A stretch of 64,000 nt of DNA from Haloplanus sp. GDY1 (GTDB lineage: Archaea > Halobacteriota > Halobacteria > Halobacteriales > Haloferacaceae): NCBI RefSeq assembly GCF_023703775.1, contig NZ_CP098514.1:620001-684000 (forward strand), in the 5' to 3' direction. Positions 45,447-53,339 of the stretch are shown here, piece after piece. Within the stretch, counting starts at the first letter, position 1; the number at the start of each line of letters is the position of its first letter. The notes beneath the pieces were generated by a model. The model searched no databases. It was not told the origin of the DNA and worked only from the letters and a program-made list of their open reading frames with translations. The position numbers and the translations under genes were made by a program.

Positions 45447-45848
45447 TCACGCGCCGCGGTCGTCCGCCCGCGGGGCGAACAGGAGGAAGGCGACGACGCC
45501 CGTGATCCAGACGACGAACACGACCCGGTCGCCGCCGTACTGTCCCGCCAGCGCCAGCGGGCTCACGCTCACCCCGAACAGGCCGACGGCGTAGCCGAGC
45601 TTGTCCGTCCGGTCGTCGAACTCGACGGCCGTGGCGCCGAGCGACAGATCGTAGGCCAGATAGAAGTACGCCGCGCCGGCGTACACCGTCGCCGTCCCCA
45701 GCGCCACGAACGGAGCGGCCACGAGACCCCCGTACACGACGGCACCGACGGCCAGTCCGGTGACCGCCGCCAGCGGGAGGGCGCGATCCCTCACCGTCGA
45801 GGAGTGGGTCGTCGACCCGTCGCTCCCGGGAGACGGACGGTCGGACAC
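45447..45848 (-). CDS. Small membrane protein, coupled to upstream gene
   Basis: A 133-residue protein with three or four helices after a ~20-residue polar start (VSDRPSPGSDGSTTHSSTVR). I choose GTG 45846-45848, one base after the stop of the upstream gene, so translation is probably coupled. A much longer frame upstream is arginine/proline/serine-rich shadow sequence. Unknown function. Confidence 0.6.
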   Translation of the reverse strand: MSDRPSPGSDGSTTHSSTVRDRALPLAAVTGLAVGAVVYGGLVAAPFVALGTATVYAGAAYFYLAYDLSLGATAVEFDDRTDKLGYAVGLFGVSVSPLALAGQYGGDRVVFVVWITGVVAFLLFAPRADDRGA

Positions 45849-45849
45849 G

Positions 45850-46125
45850 TCACTCGGGGCGCTCCGCCGACCCCTCGGCGGCGTACCGGGCGAGCAGATC
45901 GCGGGCCCGTTCGAGGTGTCTCGCCCGCTCCGCGTGTGTCGCCTCGGCGATGTCCAGCAGCTTGTATCGCACCCGACAGAGGGATCCCGGATCCAGCCCC
46001 TGTCCGCTCTGGGCGCGGGCCCAGAGGGTCGCGGCGAGCCTGTCGAGTCGCTGTTCCTCACCGGTGTCCGGTGGCTCCTCGATGGCGTCGAGCAGCCGCC
46101 TGTTCACCTCCCGAAGCGTGCGCAT
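45850..46125 (-). CDS. Small helical hypothetical protein
   Basis: A 91-residue all-helical protein (MRTLREVNRRLLDAIEEPPD ... RARHLERARDLLARYAAEG). A CTAAAG box lies ~35 bases before the ATG. One base separates it from the membrane-protein gene downstream, so the two probably work together. I do not recognise the family. Confidence 0.65.
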   Translation of the reverse strand: MRTLREVNRRLLDAIEEPPDTGEEQRLDRLAATLWARAQSGQGLDPGSLCRVRYKLLDIAEATHAERARHLERARDLLARYAAEGSAERPE

Positions 46126-46226
46126 GGGTGCCCTTCGTCGCGAACTCGGAAATGTCTTTAGCCGTGTACAATACGCACACGTTCGATGCGTCGTGGGCTG
46201 ACGATCGCGTCGTGGTGTCGGGAGAA

Positions 46227-46356
46227 CGTCCCGGGGGCGTTCCACGCGAGCGGATGCGGGCGTGGGGCTCGTCGGGAGCGAACGAAGTGAGCGTCCCGGG
46301 GGCGTTCCACGCGAGCGGATGCGAGCGTGGGGCTCGGCGGGAACGAACGAAGTGAG
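46227..46356. repeat. Two tandem 65-bp palindromic repeats
   Basis: Units 46227-46291 and 46292-46356 are nearly identical. Each begins CGTCCCGGGGGCGT, like the tRNA-Arg(CCG) acceptor end, then CCACGCGAGCGGATGCG(G/A)GCGTGG (arms CCACGC/GCGTGG) and ends GAACGAAGTGAG. A third copy is at 46501-46565, directly next to the tRNA. Confidence 0.8.
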
Positions 46357-46440
46357 CGTCCCGGCGGCGATTTGAACTCGCCGAGACGGTCGGCCTCGCT
46401 CCGCTCGGCCGCTGCGTCTCGCCTGCTCAAATCGCGACGT
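46357..46440. repeat. tRNA-Arg(CCG) 3'-end copy inside a long hairpin
   Basis: CGTCCCGGCGGCGATTTGAAC is identical to the first 21 bases at the tRNA 3' end (46566-46586). The following 60 bases fold back: GCGATTTGA...GAGACG on the left pairs with CGTCTCG...TCAAATCGC on the right, enclosing an inner CGGCC/GGCCG stem. Confidence 0.7.
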
Positions 46441-46444
46441 CGTC

Positions 46445-46502
46445 CGTTTCTACCGACACGGACGCCTCGCTGTCGCTCGGCGTCGTAGTGTCGGTAGAAA
46501 CG
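46445..46502. repeat. Perfect 15-bp inverted repeat
   Basis: CGTTTCTACCGACAC (46445-46459) and GTGTCGGTAGAAACG (46488-46502) pair perfectly around a 28-base loop that is itself partly palindromic. It lies between the tRNA-like hairpin and the third 65-bp unit. Its role could be termination of the tRNA transcript or a recombination structure; I cannot decide. Confidence 0.7.
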
Positions 46503-46565
46503 TCCCGGCGGCGTCCCACGCGAGCGGATGCGAGCGTGGGGCTCGTCGGGAGCGAACGAAGTGAG
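46501..46565. repeat. Third 65-bp palindromic repeat, abutting the tRNA
   Basis: Same unit as at 46227 and 46292 with a few substitutions (CGTCCCGGCGGCGTCCCACG...GTGAG). The next base begins the tRNA 3' flank. Together the copies fill most of the gap between the 45850 gene and the tRNA. Confidence 0.75.
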
Positions 46566-46566
46566 C

Positions 46567-46638
46567 GTCCCGGCGGCGATTTGAACGCCGGTCCCTGGCT
46601 CCGGAAGCCAAGAGGATAGTCCACTACCCTACCGGGAC
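46567..46638 (-). tRNA. tRNA-Arg (anticodon CCG)
   Basis: Cloverleaf on the minus strand: acceptor GTCCCGG/CCGGGAC, D stem GGGT/ATCC, anticodon stem TTGGC/GCCAG with loop TTCCGGA (anticodon CCG), T stem CGGCG/CGCCG with loop TTCAAAT. 72 bases, intronless, no encoded CCA. A TATATA box ~30 bases upstream (about 46668-46674). Confidence 0.94.
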
Positions 46639-46774
46639 ACGTCGATCCATTCTTGCCCGGAGCCACGTATATACCTATTGATCGGAGCCGTCGGCCGAGC
46701 CACTCCCGTCTCAGGTTCTGCAGCACATCGTAGGTCCTTTCTACCGGCTGCGGTCAACTGCGAACGGACCTCCG

Positions 46775-48184
46775 ATGCCCTCCAAACGCCACCTCTCCCG
46801 CCGTCGATTCGTCGCCCTGGCCGTCGGCACCGGCGCCCTCGCTGGGTGTGCGGGCGACGGGGACGGCGGTACGGCGACGCCCGAGACGACGACCCGCACC
46901 GAGACGGCGACGGACACCGGGACGCCGACGCCCGAGCGGACGACCGCCGCCGACGAGCGCGCGGTCGTCGACGCCGTCGAGCGGGTGGCCGTCCCCTTCG
47001 AACTGACGCCGCCGGCCGCCGGCCTCGATACCGTCGCCGCTCGGCTCGCCGAGTCCCGAATCGTCGGCATCGGCGAGAACTCCCACGGCGTCGCGGAGTT
47101 CAAGACCATCCCCGAGCTGTTGGTGCCCCGACTGGTGAGCGAGCACGGCTATCGCCTCGTCGCCGTCGAGGGGACGCTCGGCGAGTTCGCGCCCGTGAAC
47201 GAGTACGTCACCGGCGGCGACGTGACCCTCGACGAGGCGATGGCGTCGCTCGAATTCTACTTCTGGAAGGCCGACGGCATCCGTCGGCTCTTCGAGTGGC
47301 TCCGGGAGTGGAACGCCGGCCGCCCGGCGGGGGATCGGGCGGTCGTCCACGGGTACGACGCCCAGTTCTTCGACGTGAACGCGACGGCGATCCGGGACTA
47401 CCTGGCGCGGGTCGATCCGGCGTATCTGGACGACGTCGAGGCCGACCTGACGCCGCTGACGGAACCCCTCTACGAGCGTCACGAAGTCGAGTTCGTGACC
47501 GACGAGCGGCTGGCGCTGCTCGACGCCCTCCGGGAGCGGTTGCGGACCCACCGACGCGAGTACGTGGCGGCGAGTTCGGAGTCTGCCTGGCGACTGGCTC
47601 GCCGGCACGTCCGGACGCTCGAACGCGCACTTCGGTTCCAGGCGGAGCTGCAGGCCGAGAACTACACGCGTGGCAAGAGCATCCGCGACGCGGCCATGGC
47701 GAACAACGTCGCGTGGCTCCGCGAGTGGACCGGCTCGGATCGCGCCGTCGTCCTCGGCAACTCCAATCACACGATGCGCAACGACGGCGGGGACGGCGCC
47801 ACCCGGATGGGCCAACACCTCTCCGACGAGTTCGGCGACGACTACTACTCCCTCGGGATGCTGTTCGGCACCGGTACCTTCGCGGCACCGACCGGATCGC
47901 ACCGGGAGGCGTTCGAGACGTACGACCTCGACGGTCCGGTCGAGGGAACGCTCGCGGCGACTCTCGCCGAGGTGGAACACTCGCACCTCTTCCTGGATTT
48001 CGACGCCGCCAGCGACCGGCCGCAGGTCGACGCCCTGCTCGACGACATCTCGACGGTGCAGTTCTCGGTCCCTCGGGCGGCGAAACGCGGCGCCGTCCCG
48101 TTGCCGGTCTCGCCGGACGCCGTGTTCGACGGCGTCACCTTCGTCCACACCGCCTCGCCGGCGTCGTTCTCCTCGCCGGAGTGA
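46775..48184 (+). CDS. Erythromycin-esterase-family Tat lipoprotein
   Basis: A 469-residue secreted protein. N-terminus: twin-arginine motif SRRRFVALAVGTGALAGCAG with a lipobox Cys, then a Thr-rich stalk (about 30-60). The esterase family blocks are IVGIGENSHGVAEFKTIPEL (catalytic His/Glu region), VAVEGTLGEF, VHGYDAQFF and VLGNSNHTMRNDGG. Relatives hydrolyse macrolide lactones or act as succinoglycan-type enzymes; in an archaeon with no macrolide target the natural substrate is likely another ester. Surface-anchored. Confidence 0.85.
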   Translation: MPSKRHLSRRRFVALAVGTGALAGCAGDGDGGTATPETTTRTETATDTGTPTPERTTAADERAVVDAVERVAVPFELTPPAAGLDTVAARLAESRIVGIGENSHGVAEFKTIPELLVPRLVSEHGYRLVAVEGTLGEFAPVNEYVTGGDVTLDEAMASLEFYFWKADGIRRLFEWLREWNAGRPAGDRAVVHGYDAQFFDVNATAIRDYLARVDPAYLDDVEADLTPLTEPLYERHEVEFVTDERLALLDALRERLRTHRREYVAASSESAWRLARRHVRTLERALRFQAELQAENYTRGKSIRDAAMANNVAWLREWTGSDRAVVLGNSNHTMRNDGGDGATRMGQHLSDEFGDDYYSLGMLFGTGTFAAPTGSHREAFETYDLDGPVEGTLAATLAEVEHSHLFLDFDAASDRPQVDALLDDISTVQFSVPRAAKRGAVPLPVSPDAVFDGVTFVHTASPASFSSPE

Positions 48185-48196
48185 GCGTCACCCCGG

Positions 48197-48838
48197 CTAG
48201 CCCATCCCGGCGTCCTCGAACGCCCGTTCGAGCGAGTTTCCGTCGTCGATCAGGCGCTCCACCTGGCGTTCCTTGCGATCCACCGCGTCCGCCTCCGCGG
48301 CGACGTCCTCGACGGCGTCGCGGTCGATCACGACCACCCCGGACTCGTCGCCGACGAGGACGTCGCCGGGCGCCATCGACGCGCCGCCGACGGTGACCCG
48401 GACGTCTCGCTCGACCGCCGCGTCCCCGCTCGGGCCGCGTGGCGTGACCTCCCGTGCGAAGGCGGGGAATCCAAGCTCCCGTATCCCGGAGACGTCCCGA
48501 ACCGCGCCGTCGGTGACCATGCCCCTCACGCCCTGCTCGCTCGCGTACGACGAGAGCAACTCGCCCCAGATGGCCTCGTCGACGCTCTCGTCGGCGTCGA
48601 CCACCACGACCTCGTCCTCGCGGGCGGCGTCGAGGGTCCCGACGGGCGCCCAGAGCGCGTCCGGGTCGAGGACGACGGTCCGTACCGTCCCGGCGAACGC
48701 GCAGTCGGCGTGGACGGGGTCGATCCCGGGAGCCAGCGTTCTCACGCCCCCGTGGTTCGTGTCCGCTATCGCGGCCGGGGAACGCCGCTCCAACCGGTCC
48801 AGTACCTCGCTCTCGACAGGTCCGGGGTCCGTCGACAT
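48197..48838 (-). CDS. RraA/HMG-aldolase-like family protein
   Basis: A 213-residue protein of the RraA/4-hydroxy-4-methyl-2-oxoglutarate aldolase superfamily: SPAAIADTNHGGVRTLAPGI, AFAGTVRTVVLDP, GELLSSYASEQGVRGMVTDG containing the conserved G-x-V-x-D-G..R region (GAVRDVSGIRELGFP), and PGDVLVGDESGVVVI with the metal Asp/Glu. Either an aldolase/decarboxylase or a protein-binding inhibitor; no RNase E exists in archaea, so an enzymatic role is more likely. ATG 48836-48838 is preferred. Confidence 0.85.
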   Translation of the reverse strand: MSTDPGPVESEVLDRLERRSPAAIADTNHGGVRTLAPGIDPVHADCAFAGTVRTVVLDPDALWAPVGTLDAAREDEVVVVDADESVDEAIWGELLSSYASEQGVRGMVTDGAVRDVSGIRELGFPAFAREVTPRGPSGDAAVERDVRVTVGGASMAPGDVLVGDESGVVVIDRDAVEDVAAEADAVDRKERQVERLIDDGNSLERAFEDAGMG

Positions 48839-48915
48839 GTCCGGGCGGACGACCCCCGTCGACAAAACAACTGTGCAGCGTGGCGTCCCGGAGACGGTCC
48901 GTGTGGCTACCGGCC

Positions 48916-48975
48916 GTGGCGGGATTCGAACCCTACGAGACGAGCGAAGCGAGTCTCGGTCCGGTCCGAATCGCC
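48916..48975. repeat. tRNA-Arg(CCT) 3'-end copy in a hairpin, distal module
   Basis: GTGGCGGGATTCGAACCC copies the 3' end of the tRNA at 49199. It runs into CGAGAC-GAGCGAAGCGAG-GTCTCG-type stem and returns with CGAATC, complementing GATTCG on the left arm. Confidence 0.65.
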
Positions 48976-48980
48976 GGTAA

Positions 48981-49073
48981 CCGTTTTCGACGTCGCTTCA
49001 TTCGGTCGGAAAACGGGCGTGGCGGGAGTCCCGCGAGCGACCGTAGGGAGCGAGGGGGACTACGCCACGCGCG
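48981..49073. repeat. CCGTTTTC/GAAAACGG hairpin followed by a second tRNA-Arg(CCT) 3'-end module
   Basis: 48981-49016 is a hairpin with arms CCGTTTTC and GAAAACGG. It is followed directly by GGGCGTGGCGGGA (49015-49027), copied from the tRNA 3' end, which then pairs with its near-reverse-complement GGGGGACTACGCCACGC ending at 49073. Confidence 0.6.
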
Positions 49074-49097
49074 TCGAACGAACGACAGTGAGTGAGA

Positions 49098-49159
49098 CGG
49101 GCGTGGCGGGATTCGAACCACGGTCGCAAATCGAAGATTTGCTCCCTGATTCGAATCCC
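49098..49159. repeat. tRNA-Arg(CCT) 3'-end copy in a perfect hairpin, proximal module
   Basis: GGGCGTGGCGGGATTCGAACC equals the tRNA 3' end exactly, 101 bases away. GGGATTCGAA (49107-49116) pairs perfectly with TTCGAATCCC (49150-49159), with an inner stem GCAAATC/GATTTGC. The words GAACCACGGTCGC and GCTCCCTGATTC recur in the module at 14302 near another tRNA. Confidence 0.75.
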
Positions 49160-49164
49160 GATCT

Positions 49165-49200
49165 CCGTTTTCGATCTCGCTTCGCTCGATCAGAAAACGG
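49165..49200. repeat. CCGTTTTC/GAAAACGG hairpin bordering the tRNA 3' end
   Basis: CCGTTTTCGATCTCGC...GATCAGAAAACGG is the same hairpin type as at 48981-49016 with a different loop; it ends at the first bases of the tRNA. Could act as the tRNA terminator region and as the border of the duplicated unit. Confidence 0.65.
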
Positions 49201-49270
49201 GCGTGGCGGGATTCGAACCCGCGATCTAGAGGTTAGGAACCTCTCGCCCTATCCACTAGGCCACACGCCC
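49199..49270 (-). tRNA. tRNA-Arg (anticodon CCT)
   Basis: Minus-strand cloverleaf: acceptor GGGCGTG/CACGCCC, D stem GCCT/GGGC, anticodon stem AGAGG/CCTCT with loop TTCCTAA (anticodon CCT), T stem GCGGG/CCCGC with loop TTCGAAT. 72 bases, no intron, no encoded CCA. The gap 48839-49378 holds only this tRNA and its hairpin copies. Confidence 0.95.
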
Positions 49271-49378
49271 TCCCGCGGTCGTAGACGGGACGCTACCAAA
49301 AAGGTCGGTATCCCGACCCGGCCCCTCGCACGTTTTGACACTTGCACCAGAGTTTATTCATGGGAAGAAACATAACGG

Positions 49379-49810
49379 ATGACCATGGATGACCGACTGG
49401 CGGACACCGAACGGCGTCGACTCCTCACTCTGGTTGGTAGCGGCCTCGCGGCCGGCCTCGCCGGCTGTTCGGGAGGCGGCGGAGGCGGTGGCGGGGAGGA
49501 GGAGACGGCGACGGCCACCGCCACGGCGACGGCGACTGCGACGGCCACCGCCGGCGGCGGTGGCGGCGACACCGTTCCCTCCGCGTACCGGACGGCGACG
49601 AGCATCGGCGGCACCCAGCGCAATCCCGACTCGCTCTCCTCGCAGTCCGCGGTGAACTACCAGCCCGAGCCACGGGACGGCCAGCAGTGTTCGGACTGCC
49701 GGTTCTACATCGAGGACAAGAACGGCGACGGGATGGGCGCGTGTGCCATCGTCGCCGGGACGGTCGCGCCCGAGGGCTACTGCGTCAGTTACGCGGAGTA
49801 TCAGGGCTGA
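49379..49810 (+). CDS. High-potential iron-sulfur protein (HiPIP), exported
   Basis: A 143-residue protein. N-terminal Tat-like signal ERRRLLTLVGSGLAAGLAGC with lipobox, then a glycine stretch and a low-complexity Glu/Thr/Ala linker (about 38-60). The mature domain carries four cysteines in HiPIP order: CSDCRFYIED, GACAIVAGTV and GYCVSYAEYQ, ligating one [4Fe-4S] cluster. HiPIPs are soluble extracytoplasmic electron carriers. It is ~60 bases before nosD and may donate electrons to a copper enzyme or oxidase. Confidence 0.9.
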   Translation: MTMDDRLADTERRRLLTLVGSGLAAGLAGCSGGGGGGGGEEETATATATATATATATAGGGGGDTVPSAYRTATSIGGTQRNPDSLSSQSAVNYQPEPRDGQQCSDCRFYIEDKNGDGMGACAIVAGTVAPEGYCVSYAEYQG

Positions 49811-49867
49811 GGCGTCTAGAGACACACACCAGACGACGTATAACCCGCCCTCGATTACGTCCGGTCG

Positions 49868-51787
49868 ATGACGTCGGGGGATACGCGGACGTGGCAGGTG
49901 GCGGCGGCGACGTGTACGCTCCTCTTGCTGGGCGCGTCGCTCGGGGCCTTCGCGGTCGACCTCGGATCGGCTCGTCCCGACCCGGTGGCCTACGGGGAGA
50001 CGGTGAAACTCGGCGTCGCGTCCGAGGCCGAACGGGTGGCCGAACACCGCGGCGCCTCCGTCCCCCGCGTCGAGGTGTTCTACTCGCAGTATCAGTACGT
50101 GATCGGCTACGCGGGTGTCGCCGAGGCCGTCGCGGCGCTCGACGACCCCGGACGGGAGCGGCAGTTCGGCTACCCCCTCGCGGTCTACGTCTCGGACTAC
50201 GCGGGACGGTCGCCGCGCTGTGCCGACGACGGCACCCTGCGGACGGCGACGAACCCGGACTGGGTGTCGGTGACCGACGCCCGGTTCGTCGTCGGGAGCG
50301 ACGCGCAGGTCGCCGGGAATCCGGTGGTCGTCCCGTTCTCGACGGCCGCGGACGCGGTCGCCTTCGCCGACGGCTGCGGCGGGCGGGTCGTCGACTGGGA
50401 CGGACTCCGTCGCGATCCGCCGCCGGCGACCGCCGCGGCCGGCGTGCGGGCGACGGTCGACGACCGCCGGGATTCGGCCGATCGCCGGGCGGCGGCCGCG
50501 CGGGAGTTGCTCGACCGCGAGGTGTCGGTCGTGGTGGGGCGGGACGCGCCGACGATCCGAGCGGGGATCGAGGCGGCACCGCCGAACACGACCGTCGTCG
50601 TCCCACCGGGTCGCTACGCCGAACGCGTCGTGGTGAACCGGTCGCTCACTCTCCGTGGTCGGGGCGCGACGCTCGACGGCGGCGGGAACGGGACGGTCGT
50701 CGACGTGAGGGCAGACGACGTGGCGGTGACCGGATTCACGATCCGCGGCGTCGGCAACGCGACCCGAGCGAACGGGAGCGCCGAGGGGAGCGACGACTGG
50801 GACGCCCGGATTCAGCGCGGCTACGGCGCCGGCGACGCGGGCGTCGCCGCGACGAACGTCTCCCGGCTGTACGTCCGGAACGTGACGATCCACACGCCGG
50901 CGAACGGCGTCCGCCTCCGCCGCGTCCCGGGTGCGGTCGTCGAGGGGCTGACCGTCTACGGCTCCGCCGAGTGGCTCGACGGGTTCATGGGCGTCGTCGC
51001 GATGCACGACCCGGTCGTCGTCCAGGACTCGCGCGTCCAGGGGGGCCGCGACGGCGTCTACCTCCACCGCGCGGCGGGCACCGTCGTCCGGAACAACACC
51101 TTCCTCGATCAGCGATTCGGCGTCCACCTGATGTACACGTCGGATACGCTGATCGCCGACAACGTGGCACGCGGCCAGGCGTCGAGTGGCGTGATCGTCA
51201 TGACGCGCCCGTCGGGCAACGCCATCGTCGGCAACGACGTGCGCGACGCCAGCGGCGGCATCTTCGTCGGCGGCGCGGATAGCTACGTCGCGGACAACGT
51301 GGTCGCCGACACCGACCGGGGGCTCGTGACCTACGCGACGAGGACGACGTTCACGGGCAACGTGGCCTACGACAACGCGGTGGGATTCGCCGCCTCGACG
51401 GTGGTTCCCTCGAACCGGGTGTACGGCAACGACTTCGTGGCGAACGACCGACACGCGACGGCGGGGCCGGGGCCGCTCCGGATCTTCACCCACGAGGGCC
51501 GCGGGAACTACTGGGAGGGCGCCTACGACACGACCCTCGGCGAGAGCCGGACGCTCGACCGGGCGTACTCGCCGACCGACCCGCTGGACCGTCGACTCCA
51601 CCGGACCGACGCGGCGATGACGCTGAGTGCGTCGCCCACGATCAGGGGAGTTCGCGCGCTCCGCGGCACCACGCCCGGCTTCCGGAAGGCGAGCATCGTC
51701 GACACGGCGCCGCTGGCCCGTCCGGCGAACCCGGAACTGCTCGCTCGCGCCCGCAACGGGAGCGACCCGCAGGGGGTGGAGGCGTGA
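49868..51787 (+). CDS. nosD: NosD-like copper-maturation protein with N-terminal NosL-like domain
   Basis: A 639-residue secreted protein. After an N-terminal signal helix (WQVAAATCTLLLLGASLGAF), residues 40-190 resemble NosL: DARFVVGSDAQVAGNPVVVP then ADAVAFADGCGGRVVDWDGL parallels the stand-alone NosL at 53931. The Cys pair of NosL is missing. Residues 215-560 are a right-handed parallel beta-helix with CASH-type repeats (VRNVTIHTPANGVRLRRV, NNTFLDQRFGVHLMYTSDTL), as in NosD, which with NosF and NosY helps insert copper into nitrous-oxide reductase. The gene overlaps nosF by four bases. Confidence 0.88.
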   Translation: MTSGDTRTWQVAAATCTLLLLGASLGAFAVDLGSARPDPVAYGETVKLGVASEAERVAEHRGASVPRVEVFYSQYQYVIGYAGVAEAVAALDDPGRERQFGYPLAVYVSDYAGRSPRCADDGTLRTATNPDWVSVTDARFVVGSDAQVAGNPVVVPFSTAADAVAFADGCGGRVVDWDGLRRDPPPATAAAGVRATVDDRRDSADRRAAAARELLDREVSVVVGRDAPTIRAGIEAAPPNTTVVVPPGRYAERVVVNRSLTLRGRGATLDGGGNGTVVDVRADDVAVTGFTIRGVGNATRANGSAEGSDDWDARIQRGYGAGDAGVAATNVSRLYVRNVTIHTPANGVRLRRVPGAVVEGLTVYGSAEWLDGFMGVVAMHDPVVVQDSRVQGGRDGVYLHRAAGTVVRNNTFLDQRFGVHLMYTSDTLIADNVARGQASSGVIVMTRPSGNAIVGNDVRDASGGIFVGGADSYVADNVVADTDRGLVTYATRTTFTGNVAYDNAVGFAASTVVPSNRVYGNDFVANDRHATAGPGPLRIFTHEGRGNYWEGAYDTTLGESRTLDRAYSPTDPLDRRLHRTDAAMTLSASPTIRGVRALRGTTPGFRKASIVDTAPLARPANPELLARARNGSDPQGVEA

Positions 51788-52509
51788 CGGGGGAGTCGTC
51801 GCTGCGCGCGACGGACGTGACCCGGACCTTCGGCGACGTGACCGCGCTCTCGGACGTGTCGCTGTCGGTGCCGGCGGGGTCGGTCGTCGCCCTGATCGGG
51901 CCGAACGGCTCGGGGAAGACGACGCTTCTCCGGGTCCTCGCGGGGCTGCTCGACCCGACGGCTGGAGCGGTCGACTACGAGGGCCCGCCGGCGACTCGAC
52001 CGCTCGGCTACCTGCCACAGGAGCCGACCTTCCGGCCGGGCTTCACGGCCATGGAGACGGCGTCGTTCTACGCTCGCCTCGTCGACGACGACCCGGCGGC
52101 CCTGCTCGACCGGGTCGGGCTCTCGGCGGTGGCGGACCGGCGCGTCGAAGCGCTCTCGGGGGGGATGACGCGGCTGCTCGGCATCGCGCAGGCGCTCGCC
52201 GGCGACCCTCCGGTTCTCGCCCTCGACGAGCCAGCGAGCGGCCTCGATCCGGGGATGAGCCGACGGGTGTTCGGCGTCGTGGAGGGGCTGGCCGAGGCGG
52301 ACCACGCCGTCGTCGTCACCTCCCACGACCTCCCCCTGGTCGAGCGGACGGCCGATCGGATCGTCGTCCTCGACCGGGGGGCGGTCGTCGCGGCCGGATC
52401 GCCCGCCGAACTCCGAGAGCGGACCGGCGGCCCGCTCCACGAGACGTTCACGGCGCTCGTCGGCGGCGACGAGGGCTCCGTCGCCGTTCGCACGCGGGGG
52501 GACGAATGA
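51784..52509 (+). CDS. nosF: NosF-like ABC ATPase
   Basis: A 241-residue ATPase: Walker A GPNGSGKTT, Q-loop LPQEPTFRPG, signature ALSGGMTRLLG, Walker B VLALDEPASGLDP, H-loop TSHDLPLVE. It powers the NosDFY complex. The start is GTG at 51784 within the nosD stop; the stop overlaps the nosY ATG (ATGA). Confidence 0.92.
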   Translation: MTGESSLRATDVTRTFGDVTALSDVSLSVPAGSVVALIGPNGSGKTTLLRVLAGLLDPTAGAVDYEGPPATRPLGYLPQEPTFRPGFTAMETASFYARLVDDDPAALLDRVGLSAVADRRVEALSGGMTRLLGIAQALAGDPPVLALDEPASGLDPGMSRRVFGVVEGLAEADHAVVVTSHDLPLVERTADRIVVLDRGAVVAAGSPAELRERTGGPLHETFTALVGGDEGSVAVRTRGDE

Positions 52510-53324
52510 CCGGTCCGCTCGGCGCGTTCTGGGCGGTGTTCGCCCGCGAGGTGCGCGCGGCGTCGCGCAGCCCGACCTACGCCCTCCTCGGACTGGCCGT
52601 GACGCTCGTCGTCTTCGGCGTGGCTCTCGCGGGCGACGGCCCCTCGGCGGGCTACGTCCCGACGGTCGTCGACGTGTTGCTGATCGTCGAGGTGCTGGTG
52701 CCCGCCGTCGCGTTCGCCGTCGGCTACCGGGCCGTCGCGGACGACGCCGAGCGGGGACGGCTGGAGGTGCTGGCCACCTACCCGCTCCCCGCGCCGTCGT
52801 ACGTCGGCGGCGTCTACGCCGGTCGCGCGGTGGCGCTTCTGGCGGTCGTGCTGGTTCCGCTGGCGGCGCTCGGCCTCCACGTCGCGACGACGGCCGCCCC
52901 CTCGACGACCGTCTTCGCCACGCACCGCGGCGTCGACTCGCCGCTCCTGTTCGTCCGCTTTCTGGCGCTGACGGCGGCGCTCGCGCTCGTCGCCCTCGCC
53001 CTCGCCGTCGCGCTCTCGTCGGTCGCCGGGTCGCGGCGGCGGGCCATCCTCCTCGCGCTCGTCGGTCTGCTGGTCGTGGTCGTCGGCGCCGACGTCGCCG
53101 TCTTCGGCGCCGTGACGGGCGACGTCGGCGTGGGGCTCGACGCCCTGCTCGCGCTCTCGCCGTCGAGCGCCTACCGTGGGCTGGTCTTCGAGACGGTGCT
53201 CTACGTTGCCTTCACCGGTCGCTCCGCGTTCGTCTCGGTGCCGGCCGCGGTCGGGAGCCTCTGCGTCTGGGGCGTCGGCTCCCTGGCCGTCGCGACGCTC
53301 GCCGTCCGGACGGGACGCCGGTGA
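52506..53324 (+). CDS. nosY: NosY-like ABC permease
   Basis: A 272-residue membrane protein with six helices: MTGPLGAFWAVFAREVRAAS then TYALLGLAVTLVVFGVALAG, LIVEVLVPAVAFAVGYRAVA, the coupling motif AERGRLEVLATYPLPAPSYV, and three C-terminal helices. It is the membrane part of the Nos copper-assembly ABC complex. ATG 52506 is chosen because the long frame upstream is arginine-rich shadow sequence of nosF. Confidence 0.92.
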   Translation: MTGPLGAFWAVFAREVRAASRSPTYALLGLAVTLVVFGVALAGDGPSAGYVPTVVDVLLIVEVLVPAVAFAVGYRAVADDAERGRLEVLATYPLPAPSYVGGVYAGRAVALLAVVLVPLAALGLHVATTAAPSTTVFATHRGVDSPLLFVRFLALTAALALVALALAVALSSVAGSRRRAILLALVGLLVVVVGADVAVFGAVTGDVGVGLDALLALSPSSAYRGLVFETVLYVAFTGRSAFVSVPAAVGSLCVWGVGSLAVATLAVRTGRR

Positions 53325-53339
53325 GTCGCCGTACGCCGC

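Noticed and set aside
46227-46565. Tandem repeats considered as a CRISPR array
   Set aside because: Period of 65 without unique spacers, only three copies, palindromic internally and derived from the tRNA end; no cas genes are present.
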